A stretch of DNA of 64,000 nucleotides from Bathymodiolus brooksi (taxonomy: Eukaryota > Mollusca > Bivalvia > Mytilida > Modiolidae). The notes under the pieces are model-generated. The model was given only the letters and a program-made list of their open reading frames with translations, was not told the DNA's origin and did not search any database. Positions 25,501 through 36,689 of the stretch are shown one piece after another (position 1 is the first letter of the stretch; each line of letters opens with the position of its first letter). The stretch spans positions 16,698,028-16,762,027 of the forward strand of contig OY804589.1 in assembly GCA_963680875.1 (NCBI GenBank). The letters are read 5' to 3'. Made by a program: the position numbers and the translations under genes.

Positions 25501-27915
25501 TTTTTGTTTTTGTGTTTGTGTTTGTATTTTTGTTTTTGTTTTGGTGTTTGTGTTTGTATTTTTGTTTTTGTGTTTGTGTTTGTATTTTTGTTTTTGTTTT
25601 TGTGTTTGTGTTTTTGTGTTTGTGTTTGTGTTTTTGTGTTTTTTTGTTTGTGTTTGTGGTTGTGTTTTTGTTCTTTTGTGTTTGTGTTTGTGTTTGTGTT
25701 TTTGTGTTTGTATTTTTGTTTTTGTTTTTGTGTTTGTCTTTATGTTTGTATTTTTGTTTTGGTGTTTGTGTTTGTATTTTTGTTTTGGTGTTTGTGTTTG
25801 TATTTTTGTTTTTGTGTTTGTGTTTGTGTTTTTGTGTTTGTGTTTGTATTTTTATTTTTGTTTTTGTGTTTGTCTTTATGTTTGTATTTTTGTTTTTGTG
25901 TTTGTGTTTGTATTTTTGTTTTTGTTTTTGTGTTTGTGTTTTTGTGTTTGTGTTTGTGTTTTTGTGTTTTTGTTTTTGTGTTTGTGTTTGTGTTTTTGTT
26001 CTTTTGTGTTTGTGTTTGTGTTTGTGTTTTTGTGTTTGTATTTTTGTTTTTGTGTTTGTGTTTGTGTTTGTGTTTTTGTGTTTGTGTTTGTATTTTTGTT
26101 TTTGTTTTTGTGTTTGTCTTTATGTTTGTATTTTTGTTTTGGTGTTAGTGTTTGTATTTTTGTTTTTGTGTTTGTGTTTGTGTTTTTGTGTTTGTGTTTG
26201 TATTTTTGTTTTTGTTTTTGTGTTTGTCTTTATGTTTGTATTTTTGTTTTTGTGTTTGTGTTTGTATTTTTGTTTTTGTGTTTGTGTTTGTATTTTTGTT
26301 TTTGTTTTTGTGTTTGTCTTTATGTTTGTATTTTTGTTTTGGTGTTAGTGTTTGTATTTTTGTTTTTGTGTTTGTGTTTGTGTTTTTGTGTTTGTGTTTG
26401 TATTTTTGTTTTTGTTTTTGTGTTTGTCTTTATGTTTGTATTTTTGTTTTTGTGTTTGTGTTTGTATTTTTGTTTTTGTGTTTGTGTTTGTGTTTGTGTT
26501 TTTGTGTTTGTGTTTGTATTTTTGTTTTTGTTTTTGTTTGTGTTTGTGTTTGTGTTTTTGTGCTTGTGCTTGTATTTTTGTTTTTGTGTTTGTGTTTGTA
26601 TTTTTGTTTTTGTTTTTGTGTTTGTATTTTTGTTTTGGTGTTTGTGTTTGTATTTTTGTTTTTGTGTTTGTGTTTGTGTTTGTGTTTTTGTGTTTGTGTT
26701 TGTATTTTTGTTTTTGTTTTTGTTTTTGTGTTTGTGTTTGTGTTTGTGTTTGTATTTTTGTGTTTGTTTTTGTGTTTGTGTTTGTGTTTTTGTGTTTGTG
26801 TTTGTGTTTTTGTGTTTGTGTTTTTGTGTTTGTGTTTTTGTGTTTGTGTTTGTGTTTGTATTTTTGTGTTTGTTTTTGTGTTTTTGTGTTTGTGTTTGTG
26901 TTTGTATTTTTGTGTTTGTATTTTTGTGTTTGTTTTTGTTTTTGTGTTTGTGTTTGTGTTTGTGTGTTTGTGTTTGTATTTTTGTGTTTGTTTTTGTGTT
27001 TGTGTTTGTGTTTGTGTTTGTGTTTTTGTGTTTGTGTTTGTATTTTTGTTTTTGTTTTTGTGTTTGTCTTTATGTTTGTATTTTTGTTTTGGTGTTAGTG
27101 TTTGTATTTTTGTTTTTGTGTTTGTGTTTGTGTTTTTGTGTTTGTGTTTGTATTTTTGTTTTTGTTTTTGTGTTTGTCTTTATGTTTGTATTTTTGTTTT
27201 TGTGTTTGTGTTTGTATTTTTGTTTTTGTGTTTGTGTTTGTGTTTGTGTTTTTGTGTTTGTGTTTGTATTTTTGTTTTTGTTTTTGTTTGTGTTTGTGTT
27301 TGTGTTTTTGTGTTTGTGTTTGTGTTTGTGTTTTTGTGTTTGTGTTTTTGTGTTTGTGTTTTTGTGTTTGTGTTTGTGTTTGTGTTTGTATTTTTGTGTT
27401 TGTTTTTGTGTTTTTGTGTTTGTGTTTGTGTTTGTATTTTTGTGTTTGTATTTTTGTGTTTGTGTTTGTTTTTGTGTTTGTGTTTGTGTTTGTGTGTTTG
27501 TGTTTGTATTTTTGTGTTTGTTTTTGTGTTTGTGTTTGTGTTTGCGTTTGTGTTTTTGTGTTTGTGTTTTTGTGTTTGTTTTTGTTTTTGTGTTTGTGTT
27601 TGTGTTTGTGTTTTTGTGTTTGTGTTTGTGTTTGTATTTTTGTGTTTGTATTTTTTTGTTTGTTTTTGTTTTTGTGTTTGTGTTTGTGTTTGTGTTTTTG
27701 TGTTTGTGTTTGTGTTTGTATTTTTGTGTTTGTTTTTGTGTTTGTGTTTGTGTTTGTGTTTGTATTTTTGTGTTTGTTTTTGTTTTTGTGTTTGTGTTTG
27801 TGTTTGTGTTTTTGTGTTTGTGTTTGTGTTTGTATTTTTGTTTTTGTTTTTGTTTGTGTTTGTGTTTTTGTGCTTGTGCTTTTATTTTTGTGTTTGTGTT
27901 TTTGTGTTTGTGTTT
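22516..27915. repeat. 5.4-kb GT-only satellite
   Basis: The plus strand is almost wholly G and T, built from GTGTTT, GTATTTTT and GTTTTT hexamer-like words. Longer blocks recur, many beginning TGTCTTTATGTTTGTATTTT. Because the words have lengths divisible by three, it gives open frames of up to 1,791 codons made of F, V, C and L. These are artefacts. Near 26.7-27.9 kb it grades into simpler TTTGTG repeats. Confidence 0.93.
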
Positions 27916-27939
27916 TTCTCTGGATTCTCCATTTTGATT

Positions 27940-29388
27940 ACCCCTTCGGTTTTCTCTAATGTTTATTTAATAAACATAGTAAACATTCCAGTGGTATATA
28001 ATATAATTTAACATAAAAATCAACAATAAACAACCATATAAAGTAGTAACGTGTGTAATAATGTACAATCTACAGGATAAAGCATTACTGATATACAACG
28101 AAAACTAAGTGTCAAAGATGTGTTTTAATTAGCTCTTGAACAGTAGCTTTTCCTGTTTTGAACCTATTTATAAATTACAATTTTATGGGGATTATTTCTG
28201 TGAGAAAGCATATATATACGAAAATATTACATAATTCTGCTAGTCAAGAGAGTTACGATCAAATGTCAATAGTAAATCTCATGTTTAATTTTTAGCTTAT
28301 CTAAATCTTTTTATTATTGTATCATAAATATAATAAAATTACATAACTACAAAAAGGGAAACCTTTCTGATAATTTGGAACATCATTTCAGAATATAAAA
28401 TACATTTCAACACATTACATCTAATAGTTTATTAAAAACTTTCTAAATAATTTATTTTAAAATCAATGTTTATTATATTAGAGGTGCATTTATGGTGTTT
28501 AACACCACTTTCACGCCAAAGTCCCTCTAATATTTCATATTAGACAATTCTTTAAGTGTAAAACTGTCTGTAAATAATAAATCTGTTTAATATAAAAATT
28601 CTGTTTTCATATAATACTTGTCTGTTGATGCATTCCTTTTGTGCATAGTGTAGACCCATTTTAACAGATCGTTGTTATGAAATGAAGTGCACGCCACGAT
28701 ATAGATGATAAAGTTTGCGCTCAACACCAATCAATCAATAAATATATGACAAAAACAAAAAAATAATCGTTTTTCTCTATTTTCACTTCAGCATGATAAC
28801 ACAATGTCTGACATTATATTAAAATGTATTGAATCACATTTCATGGATGAAATATGAAAGAAATATATTTGTGATTTAATATGCGTTACACAAAATGAAG
28901 CAAGCTTGACAAACGGACTAATATTTTTTTTTCAATTTCAAACCAAAATGATCACACTCAAATTTTAGATATAATAAACAAATGCCTTGGAAAATATTGA
29001 AATAACAACGAAATATATTGCATGATTAAATAATATTTCTAACACAATGTAATTAAATGTGTAGTACACACAATGAAGATTATAAATCAATATTAATGAT
29101 GCATTGCATACATAGCATGTCAGATTTCATGTACAGTCAAAGCTGTATATAAAAACACCCAAGGGAACCTGCCCTTTATAAGACATTGTCCTTTATATAC
29201 AGGTTCTAATTATATACACTATTCATTAATAAGGAAAATGAGCCTGCCCTTTATAGACAGAGATTTGTTACATGTATATAGAAATGCTCTTTAAAGTAGG
29301 GTATACTGTATTCCATTCCAATCAGATCTTATGTTTGTAGAATATAATAACAGAGATCCCTGTGGTGGCCAATACACATGCTTTTAAT
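27940..29388. other. AT-rich stretch downstream of mucin stop; candidate 3-prime UTR and repeats
   Basis: On the minus strand this follows the mucin stop codon, so part is probably its 3-prime UTR. It holds a SINE A 3-prime end (28,687-28,742) and a MITE-like segment at 29,130-29,315 (CAAAGCTGTATATAAAAACA to AGTAGGGTATACTG). No other gene is seen. Confidence 0.45.
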
Positions 29389-29428
29389 TCAAGGATAATC
29401 AGGATAATCTGGTATATGTATTGATGAT
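29389..29428 (-). CDS. Mucin exon 11: C-terminal end of tail and stop
   Basis: The acceptor TTTGTGTGTTTCAG is strong. Joined in phase 2 to exon 10 the exon reads (R)SSIHIPDYPDYP and stops at TGA (29,389-29,391). The doubled DYP gives a Tyr/acidic C-terminus. The 3-prime untranslated region runs to lower coordinates; AATAAA-like hexamers on the minus strand lie near 28,45x, 28,42x and 28,31x, but I cannot choose among them. Confidence 0.65.
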
Positions 29429-29654
29429 CTGAAACACACAAAAATAAATTCAATAGTATAACCGATTAAATTTTAACGATTATTTGCTGTTCAATTTGTT
29501 ATTAGTATCACACATTACTTTTTGTCTTAAGAATAATGGTCTTTAATCAATATATTATACCTTCCAAGCTAGTCGTCAGAATAACGCGACGGGTGTCACT
29601 AATGGAACAAGAACTAAAACCCGTCCTATGCACCCGAGTTCAATCCAGGTGTCA

Positions 29655-30122
29655 TAGAGTAAACCTTCCCCCATAGTAGATTAACCCCCCCCCGGAAGAT
29701 TTACTATATAGTAAACCTTCCCCTATGGGGGAACGTTTACTGTATAGTATTTATTCCGCATAGTAAACTTTCCTACCTACTCAAATACTGCAAAATGGCT
29801 CCATACATTTTTTTTAACCTTTTAATCATAACCGGATATAATTAATGGTATATAACAATAAAAATTAACACGATTAAGGTGCTAAATTCCGAATCAATAG
29901 TAATTATCCGGATTAAGGGGGAACATTTACTATATAGAAAAATATCCGGGGGGATGATCGGCTATGGATGGGGGAATGTTTGCTATATAGTAAATTTTCC
30001 CCCGGGGGAATATTTACTATATAGTAAAGTATCCGGGAGGAAGGCTTACTATATAGCAAATAATCCAAGGGGGAATGTTCACTATATAGTAAACATTCCA
30101 GGGGAAGGTTTACTATACGACA
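29655..30122. repeat. Cluster of TTTACTATATAGTAAA palindromes
   Basis: At least eight copies or half-copies of TTTACTATATAGTAAA, joined by CCCCGGGGGAA-like linkers, lie in the last mucin intron. Each is a perfect palindrome or nearly so. Confidence 0.8.
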
Positions 30123-30268
30123 CCGGTATTTAATGGGTTCGGGTTTCTCGACCTTTAGTTTTCTGTGTAGTGATTTTTAGATCGTTGTTTATCCGTTTTC
30201 TTTTGGTCATTGTGTTTTTCGTCCCCATTCGTTTACCCAATTCTAATTACCCCTTTGATGTCTTCAAA
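30108..30268 (+). mobile_element. Interspersed-repeat tail (Penelope-type family X)
   Basis: CTTTAGTTTTCTGTGTAGTG, TTTTGGTCATTGTG and ATTACCCCTTTGATGTCTTC are the reverse complement of the segment at 7.47, 13.6, 31.0 and 60.3 kb. Confidence 0.6.
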
Positions 30269-30565
30269 CGCTTTTAACTACGAGCATTCATTGACCCTAC
30301 TATTGTACGCTATGTATTCTGAATAATTGCTTGCTTGACAAGATGCGATAATGCTATGTTTTTCGCAAACAATCCTTTACAGTCCCTTTTTTCTTGCCCT
30401 TCCTAATGGGGTGTGTTACTAGATATTTGAATGGTCAGATTTATTGATCATACCAACTGTGCCCATATATAGATATAGATAACATATCGACAAAGATAAA
30501 GATAAACAATTCCGGTCGTCATTATCTCCATTATGTAGCATAACTCTTTTGCAGCCAAAAAAAAA

Positions 30566-30587
30566 ACAAACCCCCCCCCCCCCCCCA
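30566..30587. repeat. Poly-C tract
   Basis: About 18-20 C residues just after an A run; it is prone to length error. It lies in the last mucin intron. Confidence 0.95.
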
Positions 30588-30709
30588 AATTTCGTCATTA
30601 CGGTCATCACATCTTCCAAGCATCTTTTGGGACAATTTATAAATTGAGCTACACATTCTTTGGTATATTCTTTATTGACATACACTACTTATGTATTTCT
30701 TAATCTTAC

Positions 30710-30771
30710 CTCTTGTATTCGTTGTACAACGGAGCACTGTTTGGTCTTAGACGTGGTCTTTTGATTGCGAA
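30710..30771 (-). CDS. Mucin exon 10: cytoplasmic tail
   Basis: A pyrimidine tract ending TTTTACCAG and the donor AGAG|GTAAGA enclose 62 nt. Read in phase 0 it gives FAIKRPRLRPNSAPLYNEYK and ends in phase 2. A phase-1 reading is also open but would not join exon 9. The run is basic and ends with a paired-Tyr motif. Confidence 0.65.
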
Positions 30772-30824
30772 CTGGTAAAAAGAAAAATGGACATTTGAAA
30801 TATATTATGAATAGTTTGAAGATA

Positions 30825-31290
30825 GCAAAGAGATAATCATAATCCGCAATAATGATATACAAACAATACAATGGCCAAGCGAAAAAGAAGAAAATGGAAA
30901 TAATAAAAGAAATGTTTAAAAACACTACACACTTAAACCCCATTAAAACCTGATATATGTGCATCTCCCAAGCCAGAACCGTTTTCTTATTTTGATGAAA
31001 TTAACCATCACGGCTTAACGAAAAGCTTGAAGATACCAAAGGGATAATCAGAAGCCGTAAATTGATGGACAGACAACACAATGTCGGAAAGAAAGAAAAA
31101 AGACAAAAGGACAAACAACTATCTAAAATATTAAAATTAAACTTTCTTTTCATAATTTTGATTGGTTGCATTACGACATCAGATATATGTAATATTAACC
31201 GTGTTTGGCTATTATGTTTAGGCTCTTTGATTTTCTTGCTCCAAAATACTTTTAAATTATTTGAATTTCAACTTTGAGTGTATCTGATGA
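30825..31290 (-). mobile_element. Two interspersed-repeat pieces in mucin intron 9-10
   Basis: AGTTTGAAGATAGCAAAGAG (30,816) and AGCTTGAAGATACCAAAGGG (31,023) start family X tails. The second runs into ATAATTTTGATTGGTTGCAT, which recurs at 32,260-32,340. Confidence 0.55.
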
Positions 31291-31325
31291 ATCGACATTA
31301 TATACATACGTTTTCTGTTACTTAC

Positions 31326-31409
31326 CTCCTCTGGACAAAAGGCTGCATTGTTGTAAGAACATTCACTTTTCCTGACATTGACTAGTGACAATGGGTTGTA
31401 TACGTACGC
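31326..31409 (-). CDS. Mucin exon 9: cytoplasmic tail with YxxΦ-like motif
   Basis: The acceptor ATCTTTATAG and strong donor GAG|GTAAGT flank 84 nt, open only in phase 0-0, reading AYVYNPLSLVNVRKS, then ECSYNNAAFCPEE. YNPL has the form of a Yxx-hydrophobic endocytic signal and YNN the form of a Grb2-type SH2 site; both are inferences from motif form alone. The phase agrees with exon 8 upstream and exon 10 downstream. Confidence 0.68.
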
Positions 31410-31971
31410 CTATAAAGATAAACAATACGAATTAGGATTAAATGAAAACGAATATATTGAATTTAGTGCACACGACGCGTTTCTGGAATAACATACACCA
31501 GGCACCTCCAAGTCAAAATATTGTACATGTTTTAGATATCTACGTTTTTGCTACTATCACTTTGTTGATGTCTCTCCTGGTGAACTCACATTTACAGTTC
31601 CTAAGCAATATAATCTATTTATTTCCCTCTTATAAGGTGACATTAACCGATGTTGGCTACTGTTTAGGTCTATTGGTTTACTTCTTCAGAAAGACGTTCA
31701 AATTAGTTAAGTTTTTAATCATTCGATTTTGAGCGTGTCCGATGAATGTCATTCCAGTAACGTGTCGTGTGCACTAAATTAAATATATACACCTTTATTT
31801 ATTTTATTTGTTGATTAATAATACAGACCTGTTCGCAAAATGTGTGTATATGTGTTCATTTTGTGTGGTATCAACTATTCTATAGTATATTGCTGTCATC
31901 TTTTTACAACAGATTGACTAAATTCCAAGTGAATTAGACAACATGATGTCTTGTTACTTGCCACTTTTGTG

Positions 31972-33115
31972 CGTGTGAGTTATTGTTGTTTGTCGCCAAA
32001 TGAGCAATGTTTCAGTTACGTCATGGAAAGAGCAAGTTACATTCAATGAGATGTTATCCACTGTGTACTAGACCATGATACTTAGTTAAATGCTAACTCA
32101 TTGAAACAACAGTCAGCGGATAGACATTTCGTCGCAACACCTGAACTAATTATCTTGATACCTGGCCAATAAGTTTTTGCCCTTACGGTATGCTGCATCG
32201 GAAAGGAAAAAAAAGATAAAAGGACAAACAACGATCTAAAAAATTAAAATTAAACTTGCTTTTCATAATTTTGATTGGTTGCATTACGACATCAGATAAA
32301 TGTAATATTAACCGTTTTTGGCTATTATGTTTAGGCTTTTGGATTTTCTTGCTCTCAAAGACTTTCCAGATTTTGACTATCATGCTTAGGTTCATTTTTT
32401 ACTTATTTTTAAATTCTTTGGCTTTGCTATCCTTTGTATCTTTTGACTATGAGCGTATATGATGAATGTTCTTCCTGATAAGTGTCGTGTGCACTAAATT
32501 GGATATTCACGTTTCAACCTATTGTAATTATTTCTGAATAAATCGATCCGTTCGCATGATGTGGTGTTAATTATTTTCTTGGTAAATGATATTTCGTTGT
32601 CACCTTTTCACAACAGGTTGGTAACATTTCATAACATGTTCAATGAGGCAACGTGATGCAATTTTACATTACCACTTTGAATGAGTGAGTTATTGTTACT
32701 TAACGCCAAAATGTTAACCAAGAACGACTCACTTATTTTACACGGATATTGCACTTGATATCCAGGAGTTATTGTTGTTTAACGACAAATAAGCAACTTT
32801 TAGGTATTTCATGGTGATAACAAGTTACATTAAATGAATTGGTATCCACTGTGTACTAGACCAAGACACGTATTTCAATTTGTTAAGTGCCCATCTTACT
32901 TAAACGACAGTCAGCGGGTAGACATGTCGTTGCACCACTCGAACTCATTTTATTGATTTCTGGTCAACGAGTTCTTGCTCTTACTCCTGAGTGCTGCATG
33001 CTTAGCTGAGACGTTGCAACCACAATATTACTTGGTTTGACCCGACCAGTGCTTCAAACCACGATCTACTGCACTCGAATCTCGGACACTCAAACCATTT
33101 CCCCAACAATACATT
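31972..33115 (-). mobile_element. SINE family B copies with a repeat copy between
   Basis: 31,972-32,190 and 32,688-33,115 share GCCAAATGAGCAATGTTTCA-, AACAAGTTACATT-, CCACTGTGTACTAGACCA- and CAACAGTCAGCGGATAGACA-like words. The second has a doubled start and a complete tRNA-like head at its high end (CGTGGTTTGAAGCACTGG on minus). Between them 32,230-32,515 repeats 31,130-31,300 and 31,730-31,800. Confidence 0.6.
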
Positions 33116-33157
33116 TTTTCTCTAAATATCATTGTGCTATACTGGTACTGGTTAGGG

Positions 33158-33415
33158 TTTATGGTGTTTAACGCCCCTTTCAACAATATTACAGCTATAC
33201 ATTTAGGCGGTTACTTTTATTGGTGGAGGACACCGAAGTACCAGGAGAAAACCACCGACCTGCCGTAAGTCATGGATAAACTTGATCAAATAATGTTGTA
33301 TCGATTACACCTCGGCTGATCGGGTTTTGAAATACCAACGTTAGTGGTGATAGTCATTGATTGTACAAGCAGTTGTAAATCCAACTACCATACGATCACA
33401 ACTACGTTAGTCCCA
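33158..33415 (-). mobile_element. SINE family A, minus strand
   Basis: TTTATGGTGTTTAACGCCCC to CAACTACCATACGATCACAA; full length with tRNA-like head at the high end. It lies next to mucin exon 8. Confidence 0.72.
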
Positions 33416-33451
33416 TCATATATGTTGATACTAATACGCCAAATGACTTAC

Positions 33452-33512
33452 ATTTCTTCTGTTAGCATCTCCTTCTATTATTGTATATCTTCGGTTGTCC
33501 TCATAAGTCCGG
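33452..33512 (-). CDS. Mucin exon 8: cytoplasmic tail
   Basis: The acceptor GGAGCCCAG and donor AAAT|GTAAGT enclose 61 nt that read RTYEDNRRYTIIEGDANRRN when joined in phase 2 to exon 7; it ends in phase 0. It is charged, hydrophilic and has two Tyr, as suits a cytoplasmic segment. It lies just downstream (on +) of a SINE and next to a foldback element at 33,661. The phase match on both sides is the main support. Confidence 0.68.
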
Positions 33513-33660
33513 CTGGGCTCCAAAAAAATATTAGAGGGTGTATGACGTCGACCTAAATGGCCCAAGGAATGGCTGTAGCCAAACGTATCATAGTCCTTCC
33601 TACAATGATATTGTTAAGCAATAACTTTAATGTGTTCTTATATCATAGACCGTTTTTTCT

Positions 33661-33840
33661 AATCAAATTAGAAATAAATCATTGAAGCCAAAATGTGATC
33701 GGAGTTTTAACATGGATTGGCGGATATTAGTATTTTATCCCGAGCCAGAAGCGAGGGATAAAAATTACTAATATCCGCCAATCCCATGTTAAAACTCAAA
33801 ACAACATTCTGGCTTCCATGATTTATTTCGATTCTGATAT
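33661..33840. repeat. Foldback repeat beside mucin exon 8
   Basis: ATAAATCATTGAAGCCAAAA...GGATTGGCGGATATTAGTAT pairs with ATTACTAATATCCGCCAATC...CTTCCATGATTTAT. Arms are ~80 bp and the loop is AGCCAGAAGCG-like. Confidence 0.82.
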
Positions 33841-33849
33841 GTCTAAGAG

Positions 33850-35221
33850 TACAAATACGTTAGTATACTTTGATTGGAAGACTGTAATTTATAGTTACGC
33901 TTGCGGAAAATGTCGCATACAATTTATGTAACTCGCATATTACTGCGTCCTCTATCTGCATTATTCGTGTTACAATTTATGCTGCCAATGGAAAAGTCAG
34001 TCACATTAACCGGCGCATGTGGTAATGAGATTATACCGAATGGATAACTCGCTCGTTTGTTACCAAAGCGAAAGAAGAAGGTAATGTTAGAATACCTTGT
34101 AACATCAGGAAATGAAAACGTTACGGGGACTTTCAAAGACTTTTCATAAACGTTAGAGATACTGAAGTGGCATTCAAAAATGGATAATCCAGAGACACTT
34201 GCAACATTGATGAAGAAAAACAAAACGACATATAACACAATACGTATTGGACACCACAATGCGCAAAGTAACACAAATAACGTAAATAAGACATAAACTC
34301 TGGCCTCAAACAACTAGAGGTAAAGACGAACCGAACATCGTTTCTATGCGGAAATCGAAACGGACATCACAACACGGAACTCAGAACGTAAAGACTCACA
34401 ATATGACTCACGATGCATACGAAATATTTGCAGCAAGGAACATTGTAATATATTTGGCATTTGTCTTCTTTATTATCAGCATGGAAAATTGGACCAAGGC
34501 TAAAAGATAAAATAAATGCAAGCCACTGTTGTTCATTAAACTAAAATTACTGTTGTATTTTATTTTCGCCACAGAAGTTTAGAATACGCAAGGAAACTAT
34601 TGCATGTAATGCTAATTTCGGTATTGTCAAGGAATTCGACCGGAGATAACATTGTATTTAAGCTTAAACGCTAGTGAAAGCCGAAGGAGCAATCAAGAAT
34701 GGATAATCTAAGACACTGGCCACAATGAGCATAACATATAGTACGAAGGCAAACAATGCAAAAACAATACATGGAAAACTAAAATGATTACAACACTGAT
34801 GCCACATGAAAACGATAGTGAACCCAGTTGTTTGTGAATGATAAGTAGTTCCTGTGTCGTATAAGATACCCGTCATGTCCGGTAAAAGCCTTGTTGGTAA
34901 TAAAACTTGTATCCAAACTCAGTTAGATCTATCGATGACTATACTTTACTTTATTTTTTTCGACAGCAAAATCGACCACTACAGCATAACTCAAATATTG
35001 TTGAAATAAGCACATATAAATAATATGTCACACAAAATATATATTTTTGATAAACTCTTATTAAGATGCCGCATATATGTTGATCTACGAATTAGTGATT
35101 TATTTCAACTCTCGTTTATGCCACACTATAACTTTTGACCATTGTATTGTCTGTCCTTTTTAACGATTTACGTATAATGATTACCCCTTTGGTATTATTA
35201 ACCTCTTCTTAAGCACAATGC
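33850..35221. other. Mucin intron 7-8: interspersed-repeat fragments
   Basis: Family X pieces occur at 34,165-34,320 (AATGGATAATCCAGAGACAC), 34,676-34,880 and, reversed, 35,125-35,205. Nothing else is recognised. Confidence 0.5.
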
Positions 35222-35224
35222 TTA
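35222..35224 (-). promoter_or_regulatory. In-frame TAA overlapping splice donor of exon 7
   Basis: The bases ATGTAAGC give either Met-stop (unspliced) or exon-AT plus a GTAAGC donor (spliced). The site therefore decides between a short-tailed protein ending KVHEM and a long Tyr-rich tail from exons 8-11. Confidence 0.55.
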
Positions 35225-35225
35225 C

Positions 35226-35420
35226 ATTTCATGAACCTTGTCGTGCTTGTTCTTTCGTCTACAGCGCCTACATGCTATACACATCATAATACAAATCATT
35301 ATTAACAAGCCAGCACTAATACAGGTAATTGCTATTATGTACTCAGATTCCCATTTAAGTTTTTCTGTTTTCACCTTACATGTATCTCCAGAATAAACGA
35401 ATGTATCGCTTGACTTGCAT
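35226..35420 (-). CDS. Mucin exon 7: end of EGF domain, transmembrane helix, start of tail
   Basis: The acceptor ATCTTTTAG joins in phase 2 and supplies the next EGF cysteine (VCKSSDTFVYSGDTC). A charged linker and the hydrophobic helix YIIAITCISAGLLIMICIMM follow, then the stop-transfer cluster RRCRRK. The reading ends ...KVHE, AT, then GTAAGC. That donor-like site also spells ATG TAA in frame, so an unspliced message would stop here after a short tail. With splicing in phase 2 the tail continues in four more exons. The length of 195 nt fits phase 2 to phase 2. Confidence 0.8.
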
Positions 35421-36147
35421 CTAAAAGATAAATGTTTTCTTATTAATCATGGGATACAAGGAAGTATACATATAAGTAATTTCCCAATACAGTATTCCTA
35501 TCTTTTAAAGGCACTCTCTTTGCAATGAAAATGTTGCCTTATAATCGATGTGGTCTCTCTCGATGGGTACACTTCAATAGTGTTATTCTTACCTCCTCAC
35601 GGTCCTGGCACCACTGATGGGAATTCGGGCTTTAATAATTACACCAATTGTTCATATTTGCAAATACGTAGATAAAAGCACGAGTTTCTCCGGTCAATTA
35701 GCACTAACTGTTGAATATTACTCTATCTTTAAGTCTGCCAGTGACGATAAAGCTGGACAAAATTCTGAAGCAAAGTATTTGTCTTTGGTACAAGTATTTC
35801 AATGAAATGAGGTGGAGGTTAACTAGTTTGGGAGGCCTAAGCCACCACTCTTAATGAAATAATAAATCATATGAGTAAAATGCTAACCCTCACATATGTA
35901 TAAATAAACGTTAGAGAAACCGATAAGACAATCAAGAATGGACAATCCGCAGAAACTGGTAACATAAGGCACATAAGACACAGGACGAAAACAACAACCC
36001 ACTATTACACATAAAACTAAACAGACGGCCAATACGAACGACAACAAAAACCAAGGGTGACATCACTTCTGTAAATGATTATCTTAACTAATAATCATAA
36101 CTCTAAACAATTACGGAAGACAATTTTTAACTTACATTTTTGAATCC

Positions 36148-36402
36148 AGGGACCGTCGTGGTCGTGATCGTATGGCAATTGGATTTACAACTACCTATGC
36201 AATCAGTGGCTATCACCACTAAAGTTGTGAGTTCGAATCCCGCTCATGGCGAGGTGTACTCAATACAACATTATGTGATAAAAGTTGCCAGTGACTTGCG
36301 ACAGGTTGGTGGTTTACTCTAGGTGCTCTGGTTTCGTTCACCAATACCACTGATCGCTATGATATAGCTAAAATATTGTTGAAAGAAGCGCTAAACACAA
36401 TA
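36148..36402 (+). mobile_element. SINE family A, plus strand (clearest copy)
   Basis: The head GTGATCGTATGGCAATTGGA (box A) and GTGAGTTCGAATCCCGCTCA (box B) is followed by the body, ending GATATAGCTAAAATATTGTT, GAAAGAAGCGCTAAACACAA. This is the best model for the family. It is close to mucin exon 6. Confidence 0.78.
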
Positions 36403-36456
36403 TCCTGACTCACCTTTGAATCCACTGCGAAACTAATAAAAATAATCTTAACTTAC

Positions 36457-36578
36457 ACACATCTTGGTTTTCCTTCTGAGTCCACATAACAATCACCATG
36501 GACACCACAATGTTTTGTCTGTGAATCAGGCATACAATTATGGTAACATTTTTTTTGTTGTGCTGATGAAACTGTAAT
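36457..36578 (-). CDS. Mucin exon 6: EGF-like domain (first five cysteines)
   Basis: The exon encodes CYHNCMPDSQTKHCGVHGDC, then a YVDSEGKPRCV stretch, and ends at AGATGTGT|GTAAGT in phase 2. With the first residues of the next exon the spacing C-x8-C-x5-C-x9-C-x-C-x12-C is an EGF-like module. The 5-prime limit is uncertain: acceptors at 36,578 (phase 0), 36,571 and 36,562 (phase 1) all keep the frame. The 36,578 choice would match the phase-0 donor candidate of exon 5. EGF modules next to SEA are typical of membrane mucins. Confidence 0.75.
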
Positions 36579-36689
36579 CTAGTCCACATACTAATTTGTC
36601 ATGATTTTCCTGTATGTATATCACAGCTACAACACATATAAATGATTAGTCCTGGAGGATACAATCCACTGAGTAGACAGTATTTCATC

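Noticed and set aside
22402..28011. Open frames of up to 1,791 codons rich in F, V, C and L
   Set aside because: They arise from GT repeats with period divisible by three; several frames are open at once and none has a non-repeat domain.
33924..34313. 129-codon minus-strand open frame with hydrophobic start
   Set aside because: It covers interspersed-repeat sequence (AATGGATAATCCAGAGACAC segment), so the signal-like start is probably chance.
35222..35224. TAA as the definite end of the mucin
   Set aside because: The TAA lies within a GTAAGC donor, and four downstream exons continue with matching phases; kept only as a possible short isoform.
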